From Candidatus Hecatellales archaeon B24 (GTDB taxonomy: Archaea; Thermoproteota; Bathyarchaeia; Hecatellales; Hecatellaceae), in assembly GCA_001593855.1 (NCBI GenBank), contig LUCC01000028.1, positions 1-10,007 on the forward strand: a stretch of DNA of 10,007 bases, given 5' to 3'. Positions 1-7,002 of the stretch are shown in pieces. Each line of letters opens with the position of its first letter. The first letter of the stretch is position 1. A program made the translations under genes and the position numbers. The notes beneath the pieces were generated by a model. That model was not told the origin of the DNA and did not search any database. It was given only the letters and a program-made list of their open reading frames with translations.

Positions 1-1230
1 AGAATCGGAGATAAGATTAGAGTTAAAAAGCCTGGTCGAACCGTTGAGGGAATCCTCATGCCGAGGATAAGGCTTGGAGACAGAGAATGCATCGTGCTGA
101 AGCTTCCCAACGGCTACAACATCGGCGTTAAGGCTGACAGCCAGACCAGGGTTGAAGTTCTCGAAAAAGGTGAAGCAGCCTTCAAGGAGCCTGAGCTTCC
201 TCTGCCCCCGGAAAGAAGCGAGCTTCCACTGGTTGAAATCATCGGTACAGGAGGCACCATCGCCAGCCGGGTTGAATACAGAACGGGAGCAGTTTACCCG
301 TCGCTGAGCACGGAGGAGCTTTACAGAGCTGTCCCAGAGCTGGCTGACATCGCACGGATAAGGGCGAAAGTCCTCTACAGCATTCTAAGCGAAAACATGA
401 CGCCTGAGTATTGGAGTGAAATAGCTAAGGCTGTGGCTGAAGCCTTAAGCAGGGATGTTTCAGGAGTGGTTATAGCTCATGGAACAGACACCATGGGATA
501 CACGGCTGCCGCTTTAAGCTTCGCCCTCCAAGAGCTTCCAGCCCCCGTAATCCTCGTAGGCTCCCAGCGTAGCTCAGACAGGCCCAGCTCGGATGCAGCT
601 TTAAACCTTATGGGGGCTGTTAGGGCGGCAGCCTACGCACCCTTCGCCGAGGTTGCCGTTGCCATGCACGAATGGGTTTCCGACGAAGCCATAGCCGTCC
701 ACCGGGGAACAAAAGTGAGAAAATGCCATACAAGCCGTAGAGACGCCTTCAAATCCGTGAACGCTAAGCCCCTAGCCCGCGTGGTTGGAGACCAGGTAAC
801 CATGCTGACCAGCGAGTATAGGGCTAGGAAGCCTGGTAGCAGGGTTAAGCTTGCAGCCGGCTTCGAGCCTAAGGTGGCCCTAGTGAAGTTCCATCCAGGC
901 TTCAACCCTGAAATCCTCGGGTGGTACGTGGAGAAGGGCTACCGGGGGATAATCTTGGAGGGAACAGGTTTAGGCCATGTCTCCGAGGCCTGCTACCCGT
1001 TTCTGAAGCAGGCTGAAGACGCAGGCCTGCTGGTAGGTATGACCTCGCAGTGTCTCTGGGGCAGGGTTAGGCTTACCGTCTACGAGACGGGGCGTGAGCT
1101 ATTATCGATGGGGGTTCTGCCCCTAGCCGACATGCTTCCTGAAACAGCCCTCGTAAAGGCCATGTGGGTTCTAGCGCAAACCAGCCGTCTTGAAGAGGCG
1201 AAAAGGCTTATGCTCCGGCGAAATCGCTGA
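1..1230 (+). CDS. gatD: Glu-tRNA(Gln) amidotransferase subunit D, 5'-partial
   Basis: GatD is the asparaginase-like subunit that releases ammonia from glutamine (or asparagine) for GatE, which converts Glu-tRNA(Gln) to Gln-tRNA(Gln). The frame is open from base 1 and reads RIGDKIRVKKPG before the first ATG at 58. This matches the small N-terminal beta-barrel domain of GatD, so the true start lies upstream of the window and the ATG at 58 is internal. Counting from base 1, 409 residues are visible; the family usually has about 420-440. The asparaginase-type site is intact: GTGGTIAS at about residues 82-89 and HGTDTM at 160-165 hold the conserved threonines and aspartate, spaced 76 residues apart as in the family. 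GTKVRK near 235-240 probably holds the conserved lysine. gatE follows after 34 bases on the same strand, as expected for a heterodimer. Confidence 0.95.
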   Translation, partial: RIGDKIRVKKPGRTVEGILMPRIRLGDRECIVLKLPNGYNIGVKADSQTRVEVLEKGEAAFKEPELPLPPERSELPLVEIIGTGGTIASRVEYRTGAVYPSLSTEELYRAVPELADIARIRAKVLYSILSENMTPEYWSEIAKAVAEALSRDVSGVVIAHGTDTMGYTAAALSFALQELPAPVILVGSQRSSDRPSSDAALNLMGAVRAAAYAPFAEVAVAMHEWVSDEAIAVHRGTKVRKCHTSRRDAFKSVNAKPLARVVGDQVTMLTSEYRARKPGSRVKLAAGFEPKVALVKFHPGFNPEILGWYVEKGYRGIILEGTGLGHVSEACYPFLKQAEDAGLLVGMTSQCLWGRVRLTVYETGRELLSMGVLPLADMLPETALVKAMWVLAQTSRLEEAKRLMLRRNR

Positions 1231-1246
1231 AAGAGAGTTCCCCGCC

Positions 1247-1257
1247 AAGGAGGAGGA
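1247..1257 (+). promoter_or_regulatory. Strong Shine-Dalgarno site that sets the TTG start of gatE
   Basis: AAGGAGGAGGA lies 7 bases before TTG at 1265. No ATG or GTG occurs in frame at a suitable distance, and the TTG start gives an N-terminus (DYEALGLKVGLEIH) that fits the family. The site therefore supports a TTG start codon. Confidence 0.75.
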
Positions 1258-1264
1258 GTAAGGC

Positions 1265-3160
1265 TTGGACTATGAGGCTTTAGGGTTAAAGGTAGGCCTT
1301 GAAATCCACAGGCAGCTTGACACCAAGCACAAGCTTTTCTGCTCATGCCCTACAAGGCTGGCGAAGGACAAGGTTGACCTAAGCTTCCTCCGAAGGCTTA
1401 GGCCGACAGCCAGCGAGCTCTGGGAGGTAGACCCTGCAGCCCTCTTCGAGTTCAAGAAGGGCTACTCCATCCGGTATGACGCTGAGGAGGGTTCAACATG
1501 CCTCGTAGAAATGGACGAGGAGCCTCCCCACGAGATAAACAGGGAAGCCGTTGAAGCCGTCCTCCAGATAGCCCTTCTAGCCAACGCTGAACCCGTGGAC
1601 GAGGTTCACGTGATGCGTAAAATAGTCATCGACGGCTCCAACACCTGCGGCTTCCAGCGGACATGCATTATTGCCCTTGGAGGATGGATTGAAGCTGACG
1701 GCAAACGTATTCCCATTCAAACCATATGCTTGGAGGAGGACGCCGCTAGGAAGGCTGGCTTCGGAGAGGGCAGAACCGTCGTTTACAGGCTTGACAGGCT
1801 TGGAATACCACTGGTTGAAATCGCCACAGCCCCGGTAATCCGAAGCCCCAGGGAGGCTGAAAAAGTAGCCTTAACCATAGGACGAATTCTAAAGGCCACC
1901 GGCAAGGTTAAACGTGGAATAGGCTCTATACGCCAAGACCTGAACATATCCATAAAGGATGGAGCCCTAACAGAAATTAAAGGCGTCCAAGAGCTAGCCC
2001 TAATCTCAAAGGTTGTGGAAAACGAGGTTAAACGTCAGCTAAGCCTCCTCAAGCTTAGAGACGAGATGACCTCAAAAGGCTTAACCCCCCAGTCCTTCTC
2101 AAACCTTAAACCCGTGGATGTTTCAGAAGTTTTCGCTGACACCAAGTCGGCCATAATCAGGAAAGCCTTGAAGGCTGGGGGAGCAGCCTTAGCCTTGAAG
2201 CTTCCAGGAATGGCAGGCCTCCTAAAGTATGAGCTGTGCCCCGGCTTAAGGTTTGGAACGGAGCTTGCTGACAGAGCAAAGTTCTACGGGAGAGTTGGAG
2301 GAATATTCCATACAGACGAGCTTCCAGCCTACGGGATAAGCCAGAGCGAGGTTGAAGCCTTAAAGGCTAAACTAGACCTGAAGGAATCCGATGCTGCCGT
2401 GCTGGTGGCTGACCGCCTAGAAAACGCTGAAGACGCCTTAAAAGCCGTGCTGGAAAGAGTTAAGGAGGCTCTTCAAGGGGTTCCAGAGGAAACGAGAATG
2501 GCCATGCCCGATGGCACAACCCGCTATATGAGGCCTAGGCCGGGAGCAGCCAGACTGTACCCTGAAACAGATATTCCCTCCATGCCCGTAACACCTGAAA
2601 AACTTGAAGAGCTGAGGCGAAGTCTTCCACCCCTGCCAGAGCAGGTGGTCGCCAGCCTCATGGAATCCTACAAGGTGAACAGGAAGCTGGCTGAGCAGCT
2701 GGCGGACTCCGACTATCTCCGGCTTTTCGAGGAAGCCGTGAAGGCTGGGGTTCAAGCCTCCTTCGCAGCAGCAGCCCTAACCGAAACCATGAAAAGCCTT
2801 GAAAGGAGGGGGGTTCCCGTGGAAAAACTTGAAGACAGCCAGATACTGGAAGTCCTCAAGCTAATAGGCTCGGGTGTAACCGCCAAGGAAAACTTCCCGC
2901 TGCTAATCGAGGAAACAGCTAAAACCGGTGAGCCTGCTTCAAGGCTTGTGGAAAAGCTTGGCTTGAAGATGATGTCGGCTGAAGAGGTTGAAGCCCTCGT
3001 TGAAAGGCATGTTAACGCTCAGAGGGAGCAGTTGAAGGCTTTAGGAGGCAGAGCCTTCGGCCAGCTTATGAAGCTTGTTATGGCTGAGGCTAGAGGGAAG
3101 GCTGACCCAGCTTTAGTGTCAGCCATAGCGAAACGTAAACTTCAAAGCCTGAATGAATAG
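1265..3160 (+). CDS. gatE: Glu-tRNA(Gln) amidotransferase subunit E
   Basis: GatE is the kinase/transamidase subunit. It phosphorylates the glutamate on Glu-tRNA(Gln) with ATP and amidates it using ammonia from GatD. The 631 residues are full length for the family. The N-terminal GatB-like catalytic domain shows GLEIHRQLDT (11-20), a CSCP motif (26-29), GSNTCGFQR (124-132), RLGIPLVEIATAP (178-190) and GSIRQDLNISI (220-230). A GAD-type insert, shared with bacterial AspRS and distinguishing GatE from GatB, fits about 285-405. DGTTRYMRPRPGAARLYPET (416-435) follows, then the helical YqeY-like tail that holds tRNA. The start is TTG. It is probably co-transcribed with gatD. The Archaea-only distribution of GatDE is established knowledge and is the main taxonomic marker here. 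Confidence 0.96.
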   Translation: MDYEALGLKVGLEIHRQLDTKHKLFCSCPTRLAKDKVDLSFLRRLRPTASELWEVDPAALFEFKKGYSIRYDAEEGSTCLVEMDEEPPHEINREAVEAVLQIALLANAEPVDEVHVMRKIVIDGSNTCGFQRTCIIALGGWIEADGKRIPIQTICLEEDAARKAGFGEGRTVVYRLDRLGIPLVEIATAPVIRSPREAEKVALTIGRILKATGKVKRGIGSIRQDLNISIKDGALTEIKGVQELALISKVVENEVKRQLSLLKLRDEMTSKGLTPQSFSNLKPVDVSEVFADTKSAIIRKALKAGGAALALKLPGMAGLLKYELCPGLRFGTELADRAKFYGRVGGIFHTDELPAYGISQSEVEALKAKLDLKESDAAVLVADRLENAEDALKAVLERVKEALQGVPEETRMAMPDGTTRYMRPRPGAARLYPETDIPSMPVTPEKLEELRRSLPPLPEQVVASLMESYKVNRKLAEQLADSDYLRLFEEAVKAGVQASFAAAALTETMKSLERRGVPVEKLEDSQILEVLKLIGSGVTAKENFPLLIEETAKTGEPASRLVEKLGLKMMSAEEVEALVERHVNAQREQLKALGGRAFGQLMKLVMAEARGKADPALVSAIAKRKLQSLNE

Positions 3161-3175
3161 AAACCTTTACCTACC
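3160..3175 (+). promoter_or_regulatory. Possible archaeal BRE/TATA promoter for the hydroxyacyl-CoA dehydrogenase gene
   Basis: GAAACCTTTACCTA, beginning at the last base of the gatE stop codon, resembles a purine-rich BRE followed by a degenerate TATA box. A start of transcription about 25 bases on, near 3195, would leave a leader of roughly 20 bases that contains the Shine-Dalgarno site at 3200-3208. A short inverted repeat (CTACC at 3171-3175, GGTAG at 3184-3188) lies between. The TATA match is weak, and read-through from gatE is an equal possibility. Confidence 0.3.
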
Positions 3176-3199
3176 TGTTGAAGGGTAGATTTAGTTTTT

Positions 3200-3208
3200 G
3201 GAGGGTGA
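3200..3208 (+). promoter_or_regulatory. Shine-Dalgarno site that decides the start at 3214
   Basis: GGAGGGTGA ends 5 bases before TTG at 3214. A longer reading from TTG at 3178 would put this site inside the coding region, has no Shine-Dalgarno of its own, and adds twelve residues (KGRFSFWRVKP after the start) not expected before the Rossmann fold. Confidence 0.7.
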
Positions 3209-3213
3209 AACCT

Positions 3214-4083
3214 TTGGGTTTAGAACAGATTAGGAAGGTATGCGTTGTTGGTGCAGGCGTCATGGGCTCAGGAATCACCCAGGTTTTCGCTCAGGCCGGC
3301 TACAGCGTGGTCATGGTGGACGTTGCCGAAGAGTTCATCCAGAAGGGTATGGCCTCCATCAAGGCGAACCTTGAAAGGTCTGTGGCTAAAGGCAGAATGT
3401 CGAAGGAAGACGCTGAAGCCGTGCTGGGAAGAATAAAAACCACGCTGAACCTTGAGGAGGCTGGAAAGGAAGCTGACTTCGTAGTTGAGGCTGTGGTCGA
3501 AAGGATGGATGTGAAAAGGGAGGTCTTCAGCCGGCTTGACAAAGCCTGCGAAAGCCATGTCATCCTGGCTTCTAACACCTCAACCCTCAGCATCACGGAG
3601 ATGGCGTCAGCAACACAGAGGCCTGACAGAGTAGCTGGAATGCACTTCTTCAATCCAGCACCTGTCATGAAGCTTGTTGAAGTAATAGCAGGGGCTAAAA
3701 CCTCACGTGAAACCATCAGCACGGTTAAGGCTCTAGCAGAAAAACTGGGTAAAACCCCCGTAGAAGTTAAGGAGTCCCCAGGCTTCGTGGTTAACAGGCT
3801 TCTAACCCTCATGCTTAACGAAGCCTGCTTCCTGCTGATGGAGGACGTAGCCAAACCTGAAGACATCGACACAGCCATGAAGCTCGGATGCAACCATCCC
3901 ATGGGGCCCTTCGAACTTATGGACTTGGTAGGCCTCGACATAGTTCTGGCTATTGCTGAAACCCTATACCAGGAAACCGGAGACCCCAAGTTCAGGCCTT
4001 CACCGCTGCTGAGGAAAATGGTTAGAGCAGGGCTCCTAGGGAGAAAAACAGGTCAGGGCTTCTACGTCTACGGGAAAAAGTAG
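3214..4083 (+). CDS. hbd: 3-hydroxyacyl-CoA dehydrogenase (3-hydroxybutyryl-CoA dehydrogenase type)
   Basis: It catalyses NAD(P)-dependent oxidation of L-3-hydroxyacyl-CoA to 3-ketoacyl-CoA, or the reverse. With the TTG start at 3214 the protein has 289 residues, the usual size of stand-alone short enzymes such as Hbd; it is not fused to a hydratase. The Rossmann motif GAGVMGSG is at 13-20, and the acidic end of the second strand (VVMVD) follows. SNTSTLSIT is at about 120-128. HFFNPAPVMKLVEVI carries the catalytic His144-Glu156 pair with the standard spacing of 12, and NHPMGPFELMDLVGLDI starts the C-terminal dimerisation domain. An in-frame alternative start is TTG 3178, which I judge less likely. 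The hydratase gene starts 11 bases after its stop, so the two are almost certainly one transcript. Chain-length preference and direction cannot be read from sequence. Confidence 0.94.
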   Translation: MGLEQIRKVCVVGAGVMGSGITQVFAQAGYSVVMVDVAEEFIQKGMASIKANLERSVAKGRMSKEDAEAVLGRIKTTLNLEEAGKEADFVVEAVVERMDVKREVFSRLDKACESHVILASNTSTLSITEMASATQRPDRVAGMHFFNPAPVMKLVEVIAGAKTSRETISTVKALAEKLGKTPVEVKESPGFVVNRLLTLMLNEACFLLMEDVAKPEDIDTAMKLGCNHPMGPFELMDLVGLDIVLAIAETLYQETGDPKFRPSPLLRKMVRAGLLGRKTGQGFYVYGKK

Positions 4084-4094
4084 GGTGAAAAACT

Positions 4095-4880
4095 ATGGCG
4101 GAGGAGACGCCTGTTCTCTACGAGGTTAAAGGTAAAGCAGCCTGGATAACCCTTAACAGGCCTAAAGCCTTGAATGCTTTAAGCCCTGAAGTCTTCCAGA
4201 AGCTTAACGAAGCCTTAGACAAGGCTGAAGCCGACCCCAACGTTATGGTGGCAGTCATAACAGGGGCAGGTGAAAAAGCCTTCTCAGCCGGAGCCGACGT
4301 AAGCGAATTTAAAACCTCAGACGTTGCGAAGGTTCGAGACTTCATAAGGTTAGGCCAGCAGACCATGCTTCGTATAGCCTTCTTCCCGAAAGTCACTTTA
4401 GCCCTAGTTAACGGGGTGGCTGTTGGCGGAGGATGCGAGCTTGCCCTAGCCTGCGACCTGAGGATAGCCTCTGAAAACGCTAGGTTCGGCCAGCCTGAAC
4501 CGAGACTAGGCTTAATCCCAGGCTGGGGTGGAACCCAGAACCTTCAGAGGATTGTAGGTCAAGCCAAGGCTAGGGAACTTCTCTTAACCGGCAGAATCAT
4601 AGACGCCAGGGAGGCTGAAAAAATCGGGTTAGCCAGCAAGGTGGCTTCAAGAGAAGAGCTTGAGAAGGCTGCCCTAGACCTCATAGGGGAAATCACGGCT
4701 TTAGGGCCGCTAGCAGTTAAAGCCATAAAGGAAGTTCTAACCAAGCCTGGAAAGGACGCTTTGGAGGCAGGGTTAAACCTTGAAATGGAAAAGTTCATGG
4801 AATGCTTCCAAACCGAGGACAGGGCTGAAGGGGTTGCAGCCTTCTTCGAGAAACGTAAGCCAGAGTTTAAAGGCCGGTGA
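4095..4880 (+). CDS. Enoyl-CoA hydratase (crotonase family)
   Basis: It adds water across the 2,3 double bond of enoyl-CoA to give L-3-hydroxyacyl-CoA, the substrate of the dehydrogenase encoded just upstream. The length of 261 residues is normal. The first oxyanion-hole segment AFSAGADVSEF is at 62-72 and the second, NGVAVGGGCELALACD, at 106-121. Both catalytic glutamates of true hydratases are present: Glu115 in GGGCE and Glu135 in GQPEPRLGLIPG, 20 apart as in rat mitochondrial hydratase (144 and 164). This argues against the many crotonase-fold isomerases and hydrolases that lack one of them. ATG at 4095 is preceded by GGGTGA at 4083-4088, which begins in the stop codon of the upstream gene. 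A crotonase role (crotonyl-CoA, gene name crt) is possible but not distinguishable here. Confidence 0.94.
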   Translation: MAEETPVLYEVKGKAAWITLNRPKALNALSPEVFQKLNEALDKAEADPNVMVAVITGAGEKAFSAGADVSEFKTSDVAKVRDFIRLGQQTMLRIAFFPKVTLALVNGVAVGGGCELALACDLRIASENARFGQPEPRLGLIPGWGGTQNLQRIVGQAKARELLLTGRIIDAREAEKIGLASKVASREELEKAALDLIGEITALGPLAVKAIKEVLTKPGKDALEAGLNLEMEKFMECFQTEDRAEGVAAFFEKRKPEFKGR

Positions 4881-4935
4881 AAAGAAAAATATGTTGGAGG
4901 TTTAGGGCTGGAAGGATAGCTTCCCTCTATTTTTT
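4881..4935. terminator. Probable bidirectional terminator between convergent operons
   Basis: For the plus strand, a GGAAG/CTTCC hairpin (4910-4914 with 4920-4924, loop of 5) is followed by TTTTTT at 4930-4935, which lies just inside the 3' end of etfA. For the minus strand, transcription leaving etfA meets TTTTTCTTTT (plus-strand A-rich bases at about 4880-4889). Archaeal transcription ends mainly at U-tracts, so both are suitable. The convergent arrangement supports the reading; no transcript data are available. Confidence 0.5.
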
Positions 4936-5901
4936 AAGGATTTTACGGAGGGCCTCTGTCAGCGCCGGAACCACCTTGTAGAGGTCTTCCACGATTCCGT
5001 AGTCCGAATCGGCGAAAATAGGTGCATCAGCGTCCTTGTTCACCGAGACAACGATTTTCGAGCTTCTTATGCCTGCCACATGCTGGATGGCTCCTGAAAC
5101 TCCCACGGCAATGTAAAGGCTTGGCTGAATCTTCTTGCCTGAGAGGCCAACCCACTCGGGGAACCATCCTCTATCCGCTGCGATAGGCCGTGTGCATCCA
5201 ACCTGTCCTCCGAGAACCTCAGCCAGCTCCTCCAGCATTTTGAAGTCTTCCTGCTGCTTTAGTCCACGTCCACCACAGATTACTATGGGAGCCTCCTCGA
5301 TTCTTATGCCCGCCATTTCTTTGGGTTTAACCTCGACGATTTCGGCTTTCGGAGGGCTGATTTCAGCTTCAACCTTAACGGCTTCAGCTGTTCTCCCATC
5401 GGCCTTCTTCTTCTCGAAGATTCTGGGCGGAATAGTTGCTATGGCAGGCTTCCCGGCGATGATGTGGGTGGAGGAAACCTTCCCTCCGAAGACTACTCTC
5501 TTCATTTTAAGCTCTCGTCTTCCAGCGTCAACCTCCAGGGCCACACATTCAGCTACACAGCCAGTTCCAAGCTTCTCAGCAACCCTTGGAGCCAGCTCCT
5601 TCCCACGTTTGGTAGCGCCTACAAGGAAAACTTCAGGTTTAGCCTGCGATATAACCGCGTGGAGGGCTTCGGCACAGGCTTCAGCCAGTAAGCCTTTAAG
5701 CTGAGGGCTTTCCACCACGTAGACCTTGTCAGCCCCGTAGGAGGCAAGCTCGCCGGCTTCAGCTTCAACCTTCTCCCCCAGCAGTACAGCTGAAACTTCT
5801 GTTTGAAGCTGGTCTGCCAGTTCTCTACCCTTACTTAAAAGCTCGAACAGTGTGTCCCTATCCTCCGAATAGGCCATTATGCCCTTGTATTCCTCTGCCA
5901 T
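4927..5901 (-). CDS. etfA: Electron transfer flavoprotein alpha subunit (EtfA/FixB)
   Basis: The alpha subunit carries the FAD that shuttles electrons between a dehydrogenase and the quinone-linked partner. The 324 residues are full length. An N-terminal nucleotide-binding-like domain occupies about 1-195. The C-terminal FAD domain shows CGGRGL (209-214), GCTRPIAADRGWFPEW (235-250), VGVSGAIQHVAG (266-277) and NKDADAPIF (288-296), followed by SDYGIVEDL, the classic alpha-subunit signature. The start is ATG at 5901, only 6 bases after the etfB stop, with a GGGGGTG element inside the end of etfB serving as a possible ribosome site. It is the last gene of the fixC-fixX-etfB-etfA cluster and runs convergently toward the hydratase gene. 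The pairing with FixC and FixX places it in the FixB/EtfABCX type rather than with a lone ETF. Confidence 0.95.
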   Translation of the reverse strand: MAEEYKGIMAYSEDRDTLFELLSKGRELADQLQTEVSAVLLGEKVEAEAGELASYGADKVYVVESPQLKGLLAEACAEALHAVISQAKPEVFLVGATKRGKELAPRVAEKLGTGCVAECVALEVDAGRRELKMKRVVFGGKVSSTHIIAGKPAIATIPPRIFEKKKADGRTAEAVKVEAEISPPKAEIVEVKPKEMAGIRIEEAPIVICGGRGLKQQEDFKMLEELAEVLGGQVGCTRPIAADRGWFPEWVGLSGKKIQPSLYIAVGVSGAIQHVAGIRSSKIVVSVNKDADAPIFADSDYGIVEDLYKVVPALTEALRKILKK

Positions 5902-5907
5902 CGCCTT

Positions 5908-6693
5908 TTACACCCCCAACGCCTTCTCCTTCATCAGGTAGGATACCAGCTCCTGAACAGCTTCCTCCACAGGCTTATCCTTGATTACCACCCGCTTCCT
6001 CTCAACGGCGAAGCCTTGAAGGTCAACGGTTTGAAGGGTTGAAACCTGCTCGAGCTTCTCCTTTGAAAGTCCCAGGTCCTCAAGCTTCCAGATGGTCATA
6101 GGCTTCTTCGAAGCCTTCAGAATGGCCATCAGACTTGGAATCCTTGGAACATTTATTTCACGGGTTACTGAAACCAGCACCGGCGTAGGCGCCTTAACGG
6201 TTTCATAGGCGTCCTCCAAGTCTCTTTCAGCCGTTACACTGTTTCCCTCGACGTTAAGGTTTCGGGCGTAGGTTATCTGGGGTATGCCAAGCTTTCCAGC
6301 AAGCCTCGGCCCTACTTGGCCTGTATACCCGTCGGTGGTGGCCTCCCCGCAGAGGATTAGGTCGAAGCTTCCAATCTTCTGGATTGCAGCGGCTAAGGCT
6401 TCAACGGTTGCAGCCGTGTCAAGCATCCCCCCTGAAGGGTCTTCTACCAGGTAGGCTTCGTCAGCCCCCATGGCCAGCAGCTCTTTCAAGCCCTCCTTGG
6501 CAGACGCCGGACCGAAACATACAACCTTAATGGTTCCTCCCTGCTTCTCCTTTATGTTTACCGCAGCCTCCATGGCGTTCTTGTCTATGTCGCTTACCCT
6601 CCGTGGAACCCCGTCCAGCAGAGGCTTCCCGGAAGGGTCTATTTTTATTTCAGCCACGTCTAACGCGTATTTGGCGCATACAATTATCTCCAT
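5908..6693 (-). CDS. etfB: Electron transfer flavoprotein beta subunit (EtfB/FixA)
   Basis: The beta subunit pairs with EtfA. In ordinary ETF it binds AMP; in bifurcating ETF it binds a second FAD. The 261 residues are normal. The beta signature region lies at about 176-198 (VTREINVPRIPSLMAILKAS, then KKP). At 115-130 the protein reads CGEATTDGYTGQVGPR. From memory of the families, a DG-x-T-x-QVGP pattern is typical of the bifurcating group (FixA and clostridial EtfB), whereas mitochondrial-type EtfB has DDDCNQTGQ here. The ATG start at 6693 has a strong GGGAGGAGG site just before it, and the gap to fixX is 15 bases. Function as a bifurcating subunit is inferred from this motif and from the fixCX context. 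Confidence 0.95.
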   Translation of the reverse strand: MEIIVCAKYALDVAEIKIDPSGKPLLDGVPRRVSDIDKNAMEAAVNIKEKQGGTIKVVCFGPASAKEGLKELLAMGADEAYLVEDPSGGMLDTAATVEALAAAIQKIGSFDLILCGEATTDGYTGQVGPRLAGKLGIPQITYARNLNVEGNSVTAERDLEDAYETVKAPTPVLVSVTREINVPRIPSLMAILKASKKPMTIWKLEDLGLSKEKLEQVSTLQTVDLQGFAVERKRVVIKDKPVEEAVQELVSYLMKEKALGV

Positions 6694-6708
6694 CTTTTCC
6701 TCCTCCCT

Positions 6709-7002
6709 CTAACCGTAACGGTAAACGATTCCGAACCCTCCTCGAGGATTCCTCCAGTTTACGGCTCCACGGCCCATACCCTTGCACGCGATTATACACG
6801 TGCCGCATTCAAGGCAGTCCTCGTAACTGTAAACAAGCTTACCATCTTCAAGTTTATAAACTTCTGCCGGGCAGACGAAAAGGCAGGGCTTCGCTTCGCA
6901 TTTCTCGCAGAGCTCCTTGTCAACTTCAATATGGCTTTCACTGTCTATCTCATACTTGTTCAAGCCAAGCCTCTTATCCAAGCTAAGCTTCTCCACGCTC
7001 AT
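6709..7002 (-). CDS. fixX: Ferredoxin-like protein FixX, two [4Fe-4S] clusters
   Basis: This small iron-sulfur protein passes electrons between FixC and the quinone or ETF side of the complex. It has 97 residues with eight cysteines in two groups: Cys32, 35, 40 and 44 (C-x2-C-x4-C-x3-CP) and Cys63, 66, 69 and 73 (C-x2-C-x2-C-x3-C), enough for two [4Fe-4S] clusters. The tail NWRNPRGGFGIVYRYG matches the C-terminus seen in FixX and in the ferredoxin end of ETF-quinone oxidoreductase, which separates it from ordinary ferredoxins. Its ATG overlaps the fixC stop codon in an ATGA arrangement (6999-7002), so translation of the two is likely coupled. Confidence 0.94.
   Translation of the reverse strand: MSVEKLSLDKRLGLNKYEIDSESHIEVDKELCEKCEAKPCLFVCPAEVYKLEDGKLVYSYEDCLECGTCIIACKGMGRGAVNWRNPRGGFGIVYRYG

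Noticed and set aside
3171..3188. Small inverted repeat CTACC/GGTAG upstream of the hydroxyacyl-CoA dehydrogenase gene as an operator
   Set aside because: Five pairs with an 8-base spacer is easily met by chance, and it does not resemble the repeat upstream of the acyl-CoA dehydrogenase gene.
3300..3989. A 229-codon open frame antisense to the hydroxyacyl-CoA dehydrogenase gene
   Set aside because: Its translation is serine/threonine-rich with no recognisable motif, and the opposite strand is a fully conserved enzyme. It is a codon-usage shadow.
5135..5704. A 189-codon open frame on the plus strand across etfA
   Set aside because: It is low-complexity (Ser, Pro, Ala), has no family features and lies wholly inside a well-supported gene on the other strand.
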